This document shows, in pieces, positions 8,302-15,520 of a DNA stretch of 33,181 nt. Source of the stretch: Gammaproteobacteria bacterium (GTDB lineage: Bacteria > Pseudomonadota > Gammaproteobacteria > Steroidobacterales > Steroidobacteraceae). The stretch spans positions 1-33,181 of the forward strand of contig JANYAD010000239.1 in NCBI GenBank assembly GCA_025355165.1, read 5' to 3'. Below the pieces are notes generated by a model, which saw only the letters and a program-made list of their open reading frames with translations, searched no databases and was not told the origin of the DNA. Numbering within the stretch: the stretch's first letter is position 1; each line of letters begins with the position of its first letter. Made by a program: the position numbers and the translations under genes.

Positions 8302-8473
8302 GGGAGATAATAACGTCCACAGGCACAATCCTGCGCATCGTCTTGGTGCTACTTTTGATCGGAGCGTTGCCCGCATGGCCGTATAGCACGGGCTAAGGGC
8401 TAATTCCCCAAGCGGCGCCTTAGGACTATTGCTCATCGTTTTGCTGGTGCTGGTGCTAACCGGGCGCTTGTAG
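8302..8473 (+). pseudogene. Broken DUF3309 small membrane protein gene
   Basis: A decayed gene for the roughly 50-residue DUF3309 membrane protein. GGGAG at 8302-8306 is an intact ribosome site, but the expected ATG is ACG at 8313. From there the frame reads TSTGTILRIVLVLLLIGALP and continues AWPYSTG, matching the family, then meets a TAA where the conserved Trp (GWGY) is expected. Two single-base insertions relative to the expected codons restore a different frame, which reads SGALGLLLIVLLVLVLTGRL up to the TAG at 8471. A lost start, an in-frame stop and two indels in 160 bases indicate recent inactivation. Family members are often stress-associated; function is unknown. Confidence 0.75.
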
Positions 8474-8493
8474 CGGCACCTCGGGCGAGTAGC

Positions 8494-9582
8494 CTAGAAG
8501 TAGCCGTGCAGTTGCATCAGCAATTGCTGGCGATTCTCTGCGTTGTTCTGGGGTATGCCGCGATAACGCCGAAAGCCGGCCCGCAACTGCAGGAACGGTA
8601 GCGGCGTGTACTCATAGAGAACGCTGTAGCGCGTCTGCTGATCGTTTGTAAGAGCACGATCCGGATCGAAGTATTCGGCGTTGAGTTTTAAGTTGTGGCC
8701 TCTGCGGACCCGCCAGTTTCCCTCGAGGAGTCCCGCAGCCAAGGTGCGCCCCGCAGGGAAACTCGCATCGTGTATCAGGTCACCTTCAGCGAGCCAAGCA
8801 ATGGGTCCGGTTCTCAAGCCGGCGAACACAGCGCCCATGCTTCGATCACCTGCTCGCGACTGCGTGAACGAGCCTGCAATTCCGTACCGCCAGATCGGCA
8901 TGGTATAGATGAGCTGAGTGGTGGCTTGGTAGCCTGACCCGCCCGCAGCATTGCCCGCACCATTGGTCAGGTCGAACTGCGCCGACAGCGCGGCATGCTC
9001 GTAACCGAGCTCCAGACCCTTGTCCGGCGTCGCCATGTTGATACCACTGATCTCGCGCACGAAAGCGGTTTGATCCTGAAGCCTCCATCCGAAAGGCAAG
9101 TAGAACTGTCCGCCCTTGATGTAAAAACCGTCTCGGGTATTGCCAAAGCGCACGTAGGCTTCTTCGTTCTGGGCTCCATTGGGCGCAACTTGCTCGTCGA
9201 GGTAAATCGCCAGCCTATCGGGAAGCAGGATTAGGTTTGCATAGACTCGGAATTGCTCGAGCGAAAAGGCTTGCTGACTCATCGTGTGCGGTGCGCTGCT
9301 TCGAATCCAATCCGCACGCAGATCTGCGCCCACTTGCACACGGTCGGTGAGCTTTCCAGTCCAGGCATCGAGTGCGCCGCGCAGCGTCTCTTCGGGCAAC
9401 AACGTCTTCGAATAAACGGCGCCGAATTCATTGCGCAAGCCTGCGCCCGTTGGATTGACATGGCATACATTGCACTTGTAGCCTTCGAGGACTGCCAGAT
9501 AGGGCTCGGCCTGAACGCGCGCGGATTGCATGAATGCTGCAGCTGCCAACCAGAGCGAAGCTGCGATGAGGCGCTCAATCAT
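8494..9582 (-). CDS. Outer-membrane beta-barrel with N-terminal c-type heme site
   Basis: Exported protein of 362 residues. A signal peptide (cleavage probably after VQA at 25) is followed at once by a heme c motif, CNVCH (C37, C40, H41), then NPTGAGLRNEFGAVYS. From about residue 75 the chain alternates short amphipathic strands with turns, as in phosphate-selective-porin-like barrels, and ends in HGYF, a C-terminal aromatic typical of BAM substrates. This suggests a barrel carrying a periplasmic heme, perhaps passing electrons or a metal/oxyanion across the outer membrane. Its ATG overlaps the stop of the upstream cytochrome lipoprotein gene (ATGA), so the products are probably partners. A distal heme ligand is not obvious. 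Confidence 0.8.
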   Translation of the reverse strand: MIERLIAASLWLAAAAFMQSARVQAEPYLAVLEGYKCNVCHVNPTGAGLRNEFGAVYSKTLLPEETLRGALDAWTGKLTDRVQVGADLRADWIRSSAPHTMSQQAFSLEQFRVYANLILLPDRLAIYLDEQVAPNGAQNEEAYVRFGNTRDGFYIKGGQFYLPFGWRLQDQTAFVREISGINMATPDKGLELGYEHAALSAQFDLTNGAGNAAGGSGYQATTQLIYTMPIWRYGIAGSFTQSRAGDRSMGAVFAGLRTGPIAWLAEGDLIHDASFPAGRTLAAGLLEGNWRVRRGHNLKLNAEYFDPDRALTNDQQTRYSVLYEYTPLPFLQLRAGFRRYRGIPQNNAENRQQLLMQLHGYF

Positions 9583-10475
9583 GGAGGATCCTCGACATCG
9601 AAGCTGGAAATCACGGATTTCCCAGAACCGTTTTCAGTGCGGATGGTCAGTGTTTGGCCGGCAAGGTCGCTGAACCTTAAAGGCGACGCTGAATCGATGA
9701 TGAGGCCGTAATGGCCGGCAACTAATGGCCGGCTCGGCCAAATCATGAGCACCTTCGGATTGATGCTTGACAGCGTCACGCGCGCTGCAATCCTTTGCGC
9801 AGCCTCGCAGGAGGGGTCTGGCATGAGCCGTTCGATGTGCACTGACCGCCGATCGATTTGACTCACATCGAGATCGTGGTTGAACGCGATCATGATTTGC
9901 GGTGGCGATTCGCTGACCCGTTCTGCGTCCTCAGGTACGATCGAAGTGATGAGGAGGTTTTTCGCGGCAGGAACGGCCGATGGCTGTGCGCCATCGCTAA
10001 TCCATTGGCGAATAAAGCTGATTATGGATGCGCTCAAGTACGGGCCGCCGAGCGGCATTTGTGCCCCGACCGCCGCGTGGCCCTCCAACTTCTGAATGAT
10101 ATAGCTGTTATTAGGATCACCCGGCTTGACGCGGTCCAATGACGACACTTCGGTACTCGGCACTGCGACCAACAAATTGAAGCTGTTGGCCGCGTCAAGG
10201 CGCAGACCTTCGGGTGCGCCGCCCCCGACGTGGCAAAGCGAACATATGGGAGTAAAAATGTTCGCCTGGATGGAATCGAAATCAGCGGATAGCGGCACAG
10301 CGCCGCTGCCCTCCGGTGCGAGCGGTCGGCCATTGGCATCCAGCCCTTCGCCGCTCCCGGCGCACGCTGCGATGCCTGCTGCGATGAGCGCAACGCACGC
10401 GCGTGAGCCTAGCGATGCGAGGATTTCAGCGCAAAGAGTTCCCCTTCCGCCGGACGCGGCGCGAAAAACATTCAT
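9579..10475 (-). CDS. Monoheme c-type cytochrome lipoprotein with Ig-like domain
   Basis: Protein of 298 residues. An N-terminal hydrophobic segment ends in the lipobox GIAAC (C38), so it is probably lipid-anchored. The heme domain has CSLCH (C78, C81, H82), the PGDPNNSYIIQKL segment common in this cytochrome family, and a likely distal ligand M140 in AQMPLGG. Residues about 175-290 resemble an SbsA-type Ig-like domain (IVPEDAERV, then PPQIMIAFNHDLD and a VAGHYGLII strand). I start at ATG 10475; the frame is open further upstream but that part overlaps the divergent porin's control region and lacks a signal. Coupled by ATGA to the heme-barrel gene; likely its electron partner. Confidence 0.8.
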   Translation of the reverse strand: MNVFRAASGGRGTLCAEILASLGSRACVALIAAGIAACAGSGEGLDANGRPLAPEGSGAVPLSADFDSIQANIFTPICSLCHVGGGAPEGLRLDAANSFNLLVAVPSTEVSSLDRVKPGDPNNSYIIQKLEGHAAVGAQMPLGGPYLSASIISFIRQWISDGAQPSAVPAAKNLLITSIVPEDAERVSESPPQIMIAFNHDLDVSQIDRRSVHIERLMPDPSCEAAQRIAARVTLSSINPKVLMIWPSRPLVAGHYGLIIDSASPLRFSDLAGQTLTIRTENGSGKSVISSFDVEDPP

Positions 10476-10578
10476 GGAAGTATCCCCAGCCGCATGGCGT
10501 GAGCGTGGTCGAGATGTAAGTGCCCAAGCCGTGTGGAAAGGTTTAATCTGTGCGCCGACAAATGGGGAGGCTTGCTCA

Positions 10579-10617
10579 ATGCGCTGCTCGAGACACAATT
10601 CGGCGGTTGCGAAATAG
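10579..10617 (+). CDS. Possible 12-residue leader peptide ahead of porin gene
   Basis: GGGGAGG at 10564-10570 is the strongest ribosome-binding site in this control region. It sits 8 bases before an ATG that opens a 12-codon frame (MRCSRHNSAVAK) ending in TAG at 10615-10617. That stop overlaps the GTG proposed as the porin start (TAGTG), so ribosomes ending the short frame could reinitiate on the porin. The porin GTG itself has no good ribosome site. A regulatory leader or a coupling device is inference; a fortuitous frame is possible. Confidence 0.35.
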   Translation: MRCSRHNSAVAK

Positions 10618-11342
10618 TGCGTTGGCGCGCAACCGCCGGCGCATTGATCATCAGCGTCGCATTCGCCACTCAGACCAACGCGGCTGACCAGTGGGGCGGC
10701 TCGGCCGCCTTGTCGAGCGATTACCTGGTGCGCGGCATCTCGCGCACCAGCGGGCAAGCGGCGCTGCAACTGGAATTTCACTATTCGACTTCGAGCGGAT
10801 TTTTGGCCGGCGGATTCGTTTCAAATTCCAAATTCGACTCGCGCGATCGGGAAGATGCCGAACTGAGCGCCTTTATCGGCTACGCATGGAATGTCAGCGA
10901 GGAATGGCGCGGCAAAGTCCTCGCCAGCCATTATATCTATCCCTGGAATCAGGCCGGCTCGGCTTACGACTACGATGAACTTAATTTCGATCTAAGCTAC
11001 CAAGGATGGCTGCATTTCATTGTTGGCTATTCCCCCAACACGTGGCGGCTCTACCGAGATCGCTATCAGATCGACCTGATCCGCGTCAGCGAAAAGTCGG
11101 CTGAAGTTGCTTTACAGAGGCCGCTGGTCGGGAAATTCTCGCTAACGGCAGGGGCGGGATATAGCTATCTGTCCGGCCCTGACTCGGGGGGGTATGCTTA
11201 CTGGAGTGGCGGGGCTGCCTATGATCTGGCACCCGTTACCCTTGCAGTGTCTTATGTCGACACCACAGCTTCTGCTAAGCCGTTGTTTTACAATGCCGTG
11301 GCTACCCGGCAGTGGACGGGGACCTTGCTCTGGCGCTTCTAA
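10617..11342 (+). CDS. TorF family putative porin
   Basis: Outer-membrane protein of 241 residues in the TorF/TIGR02001 putative porin family, whose members begin their mature part with strands like GGSAALSSDYLVRGISRT, as here. A signal peptide (MRWRATAGALIISVAFATQ, cleaved before ADQW) is obtained with the GTG at 10617. Longer versions starting at GTG 10533 would bury the signal sequence. The chain is full of alternating beta strands and ends in LLWRF, a C-terminal Phe typical of outer-membrane barrels. It is divergent from the cytochrome lipoprotein/heme-barrel pair, with a spacer of about 140 bases, so the three may be co-regulated. Transported solute unknown. Confidence 0.83.
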   Translation: MRWRATAGALIISVAFATQTNAADQWGGSAALSSDYLVRGISRTSGQAALQLEFHYSTSSGFLAGGFVSNSKFDSRDREDAELSAFIGYAWNVSEEWRGKVLASHYIYPWNQAGSAYDYDELNFDLSYQGWLHFIVGYSPNTWRLYRDRYQIDLIRVSEKSAEVALQRPLVGKFSLTAGAGYSYLSGPDSGGYAYWSGGAAYDLAPVTLAVSYVDTTASAKPLFYNAVATRQWTGTLLWRF

Positions 11343-11415
11343 GACTAGGATGCCTTGCAACCCTGAGGCGATAAAAGGGTACTTATAGTCGATTGCTATC
11401 GCTGAGGAATGGCGC

Positions 11416-12000
11416 ATGACCCTGCCGGCCAAAATTTCACCCAAAGAGCGGGATAGCGCGCTCTTGGTGGCCGTTGCCGCGGGTGATCGGCGCGCCCTTG
11501 AAGAACTGTATCTAGGCTACCACCGTCGGCTCGCGCGCTTTCTCTCGCGCTTCACACCGCGATATGAAAATATCGAAGAGATCATCAATGACACCTTCAT
11601 GGTCGTCTGGCAAAACGCGAATGACTTCCGCCACGCCTCCCAGGTGTCCACCTGGATTATCGGCATTGCGTACCGCACCGCGCTGAAGTCGTTTCGGCGC
11701 CAAAAAAACCACAATGGTGAACGCAGTCTCGAGGATTATCCGGTGCCAACCGTCGACCCCACATTTGATGCGGAGGTGCACGACTGGTTGAAGCATGGCC
11801 TTAACCAGTTGCCGGTCGAGCAGCGCCTGACCCTGGAATTGGCTTATCACATGGGCCACTCGCTTGAGGAAATCGCGGTGATCACTGAATGTCCCGTCGG
11901 CACCGTCAAGGCGCGGATGTACCACGCGCGCGAAAAACTACGCCAATACCTTCCGGCACTCAGCGGCGCCTCGCCCGATCTGCCTTCGAGGACTGAATGA
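11416..12000 (+). CDS. ECF-type RNA polymerase sigma factor
   Basis: Sigma-70 family protein of 194 residues with only regions 2 and 4. Region 2 is seen in LYLGYHRRLARFLSRFT through IEEIINDTFMVVWQNANDF and the DNA-melting segment VSTWIIGIAYRTALKSFRR. Region 4 carries the helix-turn-helix HSLEEIAVITECPVGTVKAR. GAGGA seven bases before the ATG is a good ribosome site. Its stop overlaps the ATG of the zinc-motif anti-sigma gene (ATGA), and that gene in turn overlaps a subtilase gene, forming a tightly coupled three-gene operon. It probably directs transcription of its own operon and envelope genes. Confidence 0.93.
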   Translation: MTLPAKISPKERDSALLVAVAAGDRRALEELYLGYHRRLARFLSRFTPRYENIEEIINDTFMVVWQNANDFRHASQVSTWIIGIAYRTALKSFRRQKNHNGERSLEDYPVPTVDPTFDAEVHDWLKHGLNQLPVEQRLTLELAYHMGHSLEEIAVITECPVGTVKARMYHAREKLRQYLPALSGASPDLPSRTE

Positions 12001-12680
12001 GCCACCAGCGCGGATCGGATCATTCTTTGGAGCACGATGAGGTTTCTTCGTTGATTCCGTGGTACGTCAATGACACCGTGGATGTGCATGAGCGCCAACG
12101 AGTCGATATCCACGTCGCCACATGCGCTGTTTGCCGAGAGGATTTGGCGGTACAGAATCGTATTTTTGAAGGCATGGAGGCACAGCCCGCGCTCGACTAC
12201 ATGCCCGTGGCGTCCCTTAAGCGCTTGCAGGCACGGCTCGATGTGTCACAAGCGCGATCCGCCGCCCCGCAAGCACCGCCTGAGCCTGTCCGCCGTGAAA
12301 CGTGGCGCGGTGGCCGGATGGCTGCCTCCGTCGGCGCCTTGGCCATTGCCATCGGCGTGCTGGCAGCAGGTCGCTGGGTGCAGTTTGAAGCGCGAGTCAA
12401 GGAACCGAGTTATCGAACCGTGACCAAGGCAACTCTTCGTCCCCCGGGAGAAGTGATCCGCGCCGTCTTTTCGCCTACCATCACGTTGGAAGAGCTGCAG
12501 CATTTACTCGATGAGGCGCAGCTGAAAATCGTTTCCGGTCCCACTGAAGCGGGCGTTTATTCCCTGGCATCCAATTCCAGTGTCGCCGTGCACTCCTCGC
12601 TGCAGCAGCTGCGCCGCCACTCCGCCGTTCGTTTCGCCGAGGAAACCGTCCCTGAGCCAGAGTCAGGCAACCTGCCATGA
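11997..12680 (+). CDS. Zinc-motif transmembrane anti-sigma factor
   Basis: Protein of 227 residues. The N-terminal cytoplasmic domain has the ZAS-type HxxxCxxC motif (H39, C43, C46), which would bind and silence the ECF sigma encoded just upstream. A single membrane helix lies at about 107-125. The periplasmic part (128-227) is unusual: it contains ITLEELQHLLDEAQLKIVSG, then AGVYSLA, then LQQLRRHSAVRFAEE, a pattern resembling the end of subtilase propeptides (I9-like), where an LR-x-HP-x-V-x-F-x-E segment precedes the cleavage site. Its stop overlaps the start of the subtilase gene (ATGA). A direct contact between this domain and the protease is inference. Confidence 0.87.
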   Translation: MSHQRGSDHSLEHDEVSSLIPWYVNDTVDVHERQRVDIHVATCAVCREDLAVQNRIFEGMEAQPALDYMPVASLKRLQARLDVSQARSAAPQAPPEPVRRETWRGGRMAASVGALAIAIGVLAAGRWVQFEARVKEPSYRTVTKATLRPPGEVIRAVFSPTITLEELQHLLDEAQLKIVSGPTEAGVYSLASNSSVAVHSSLQQLRRHSAVRFAEETVPEPESGNLP

Positions 12681-13999
12681 TTCGTGGATTATTGCTGCTG
12701 CTCATATCGGCGCTCGGCGCGTGCAGCAGCGCATCTCTTCGCATCGACTCACGCGCGCTGGGCAATCAAGTCTCTCAACCCGCCGACAGCTTCATCATTG
12801 TCGCGGTGGAGAATACGCCAGCGGCCTATGTCGCGCGCGCCGGCGCTACTCCGCGCGGTTATGACGCGGTCGCGCAATACGGCCCCAGCGTCGGTGCGCG
12901 GCGTGCGATGCGCGCGGTGGAAAAGGAGTACGGCCTAAGAGAAGTGAATGCCTGGCCGATTGAACCCTTGCATATCCACTGCGCCGTGCTGCAAATACCT
13001 GCGGGCGCCGACCGAAGTGCGCTGCTCGCGAACTTATCGAAAGATCGGCGAATCAAGCTGACGCAGCCGCTGCAAACCTTCGCTACGCGAACCGAAGATT
13101 ACAATGATCCCTACGTGGGCTTGCAGCGCGGGTTCCAGGTCATGGACGTGGCCGGTGCGCATCCCTGGTCGCGCGGTGCTGGCGTTAGGGTTGCCATCAT
13201 CGATACAGGCGTTGACATCGGGCATCAAGATCTGCGGGGCCGCATCGCGGCGGCGGCCAATTTCGTCGATGCGAACGATGCGCAATTTCGCCGCGATCGC
13301 CATGGAACTGAAATGGCAGGGGTCATCGCCGCCGTTGCGAATAATTATGAAGGGATTGTCGGCATTGCGCCGGATGCGCGACTTTATGTATACAAGGCCT
13401 GCTGGCAAAGCCGAGCGGGCGCCGACGCGGCGCAGTGTAATTCATTTACCCTAGCCCGAGCGCTGGCCGCGGCTTTTGACGCCCATGCACAAGTCATCAA
13501 CTTAAGCCTTGCCGGTCCGGATGATCCGCTGGTAGGGGACCTGATTCGCGAAGGTCTGCGCCGCGGCGTATTGTTCGTCGGCGCCGCACCGGATGCCGCC
13601 GGCGAAGGGGTCGCACTGATGCTTCAGCCCGGGATTATCGAAGTCGCTAGCGACGAGACGCACTCGACTGTTGCGGGCGTCCTGTACGCTCCGGGCCGTG
13701 AGATCCTGACCTTGCTGCCAGGCGGCCACTATGATTTTGCTTCCGGAGCGTCCATTGCAACCGCCCAGGTCAGTGGCGTCGTCGCCCTGATGCTCGCTAA
13801 AAATCCGTCGTTGTCCGCTGCCGCTACCTACCGCCTTCTGAACGACACCGGCTCTTTGATGAAATCCTCTGAGGGGCTGGTCAAGCAGGTCGACGCGTGT
13901 GCCGCGATGGTCACGCTGCTGGGCCAAGGGACCTGCCACGGCGCCGACAACGGTCACACTTCGCCCGACAGTCAAGGCAATCGTGTGGCGCTGCATTGA
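12677..13999 (+). CDS. Subtilisin-like (S8) serine protease, lipoprotein
   Basis: Protein of 440 residues. Residues 1-16 form a lipoprotein signal (LISALGAC, C16). A propeptide-like region spans about 35-150. The S8 domain follows, with D176 (VAIIDTGVD), H209 (RHGTEMAG) and S359 (SGASIATAQVSG). Two points are atypical: the oxyanion-hole Asn is replaced by Asp (D306 in FVGAAPDA), and the Ser motif lacks the usual Thr and Pro of GTSxAxP. Activity is therefore plausible but may be narrow. It would act in the periplasm or on the cell surface. The ATGA coupling to the anti-sigma gene suggests a role in signalling, either cleaving the anti-sigma factor or being sensed by it. Confidence 0.88.
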   Translation: MIRGLLLLLISALGACSSASLRIDSRALGNQVSQPADSFIIVAVENTPAAYVARAGATPRGYDAVAQYGPSVGARRAMRAVEKEYGLREVNAWPIEPLHIHCAVLQIPAGADRSALLANLSKDRRIKLTQPLQTFATRTEDYNDPYVGLQRGFQVMDVAGAHPWSRGAGVRVAIIDTGVDIGHQDLRGRIAAAANFVDANDAQFRRDRHGTEMAGVIAAVANNYEGIVGIAPDARLYVYKACWQSRAGADAAQCNSFTLARALAAAFDAHAQVINLSLAGPDDPLVGDLIREGLRRGVLFVGAAPDAAGEGVALMLQPGIIEVASDETHSTVAGVLYAPGREILTLLPGGHYDFASGASIATAQVSGVVALMLAKNPSLSAAATYRLLNDTGSLMKSSEGLVKQVDACAAMVTLLGQGTCHGADNGHTSPDSQGNRVALH

Positions 14000-14006
14000 G
14001 CCTGCC

Positions 14007-14927
14007 CTAGTTTGCTTGGGGCCGTTTGAGTAAATCGCCGCGATCGACGGAGCGTAAGTTCAGGCGTATCTGCGTGGCACTGCGCACCGTTGTCAGCGGT
14101 ATGCTGGTGCCCGCCGGCCCAACCGCCCAGACCCGGCGATAGAAATCAGGCAGGGAACCCACGGGGTGTTTGGCGACTTCGGTGATGATGTCGCCCTCAC
14201 GGAGGTCGGCGCCTTGGGCTGGGCCGCCCTCGACTACACCGGTCACGTAGACCTTTCCCCCCAACTCCACCGCGTAGACGCCAAGCCATGGCCTAGCCGG
14301 GCGATCCGCTCGCCCCGCACTGCGCAGATCGTGCAGCACGGGTTTCAGCAGGTCGATGGGCACAAACATGTTGGCGTTGAGTTCTTCGCCCTCGATGACC
14401 TCGCGCACCAACAAGGATCCTACCCCCACCAATGCGCCACTTTCGTCCACCAAGGCGGCTCCTGACCAGTGCGGGTGAGCAGGGGCCGTGAATATGGCTT
14501 CCTCCAACAGGTATTCCCAGGCACCCGCAAATTCGCGGCGCGCAACGACACGCGCAGCTTGCGGTGAGCCGAATTCTTTGGCGCTGAGCACTTGCACTTC
14601 ACAGCCCGCCAGCAACGTCTGCGAACTGCCGAAAGGAAGCGGCGGGACATCCAACTGCTGCAACGGCAACACTAAACCGAATCCCGTCACTTGATCGTAG
14701 GCCAGGGGATGCGCAGCGACCTCCTGACCATCTGGGCCGGTCAGCCACACGTCCGTGGCTTCCGTCATCAAGTAGCCGATCGTTAAAATCAGTCCCGCAG
14801 AATCGATGACCACGCCGTTACCGATGCGCTGCGAACCCAAAATGCCGGCGGTGAACGCGTCCTCCGGCACCTCGGCGCGCAGCTTGATCACGGAGCGATT
14901 GATGCTATCGAAATTCACTGCTGTCAT
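14007..14927 (-). CDS. HtrA-like trypsin-fold pseudoprotease with PDZ domain
   Basis: Protein of 306 residues with a trypsin-like fold (about 25-205) and a PDZ domain (about 215-300, WLGVYAVELGGKVYVTGVVEGGPA then LREGDIITEV). In active HtrA proteins the catalytic His lies in LTNxHVV; here the segment is LTIGYLM, with Tyr (Y52) in place of His. The Asp of TDLAVL is lost (TGFGLV). A Ser remains in HWSGAAL. With two triad residues gone it is unlikely to be a protease and may be a binding or scaffold protein. No signal peptide is visible, so it is probably cytoplasmic. Convergent with the subtilase gene, 7 bases apart. Similar pseudoproteases occur in other proteobacteria. Confidence 0.8.
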   Translation of the reverse strand: MTAVNFDSINRSVIKLRAEVPEDAFTAGILGSQRIGNGVVIDSAGLILTIGYLMTEATDVWLTGPDGQEVAAHPLAYDQVTGFGLVLPLQQLDVPPLPFGSSQTLLAGCEVQVLSAKEFGSPQAARVVARREFAGAWEYLLEEAIFTAPAHPHWSGAALVDESGALVGVGSLLVREVIEGEELNANMFVPIDLLKPVLHDLRSAGRADRPARPWLGVYAVELGGKVYVTGVVEGGPAQGADLREGDIITEVAKHPVGSLPDFYRRVWAVGPAGTSIPLTTVRSATQIRLNLRSVDRGDLLKRPQAN

Positions 14928-15114
14928 GGGAGCGTCCGTCTTTCCGAATCAAATACAGTACTGCAATTCATGCCGCATTAGTCGATGCCGGCCAGGGGAC
15001 TTGGTTGCAATAATTACTCACTCGGCATGGCCGTTGCAAAAAATTAATCAGCAGAAAACTTCGAAATGGGGAAAAATGGCTGGATTCATAACAATCAGTC
15101 ATTTGAGGCACCTT

Positions 15115-15447
15115 ATGCAGCGCAGAATCTCACGTCGATCGATCGTCAAGAGCGGACTCATCGCGGGCGCGGTGTTCCCTTTTTCGGCTATTATCAGCCG
15201 CGCCGCAACAGCGGCGGTGCTGCCTCCGCTGGACCCGAGTGATCCGACGGCGAAAGCCTTAGGTTTCGTCGCCGATGCCAGCAAGGTCGACGCCAAGACT
15301 TATCCGACATTCAAACCGGGACAAAAATGCGCCACCTGTGCGCAATTCCAGGGCAAGCCCACCGACACCACCGCAGCCTGTACTATCTTTGCAGGCAAGA
15401 GCGTGCCTTCGGGTGGATGGTGCCAGGTTTGGGTGCAGAAGGCCTGA
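15115..15447 (+). CDS. High-potential iron-sulfur protein (HiPIP), Tat-exported
   Basis: Protein of 110 residues. A twin-arginine signal is visible (ISRRSIVKSGLIAGAVFPF, cleaved near SRAATA). The mature part is a typical small HiPIP with four cluster ligands C72, C75, C89 and C103 (CATC, AACTIFAGK, GGWCQVW), binding one [4Fe-4S] cluster that cycles between +2 and +3. It would be a soluble periplasmic electron carrier, for example to a terminal oxidase. ATG 15115 is preferred because GAGG lies 7 bases upstream and the Tat motif falls near the N terminus; an in-frame ATG at 15076 would add 13 residues. A hairpin with a T-run follows the gene. Confidence 0.93.
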   Translation: MQRRISRRSIVKSGLIAGAVFPFSAIISRAATAAVLPPLDPSDPTAKALGFVADASKVDAKTYPTFKPGQKCATCAQFQGKPTDTTAACTIFAGKSVPSGGWCQVWVQKA

Positions 15448-15484
15448 AACCATCGGTGCTGCCTCTGAGGGTCAGGTGAGAATT

Positions 15485-15520
15485 TGAGGAAGCGGGCGTC
15501 GGCTCGCTTATCCTCATTTT
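15485..15520 (+). terminator. Hairpin and T-run after HiPIP, touching next start codon
   Basis: TGAGGAAGCGGGC (15485-15497) pairs with GCTCGCTTATCCTCA (15502-15516) through a GTCG-type loop, with one G-U pair and a two-base bulge, followed by TTTT. It has the form of an intrinsic terminator for the HiPIP transcript. The T-run ends immediately before the ATG at 15521, so the next gene has no room for a normal ribosome site outside the stem. Confidence 0.55.
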
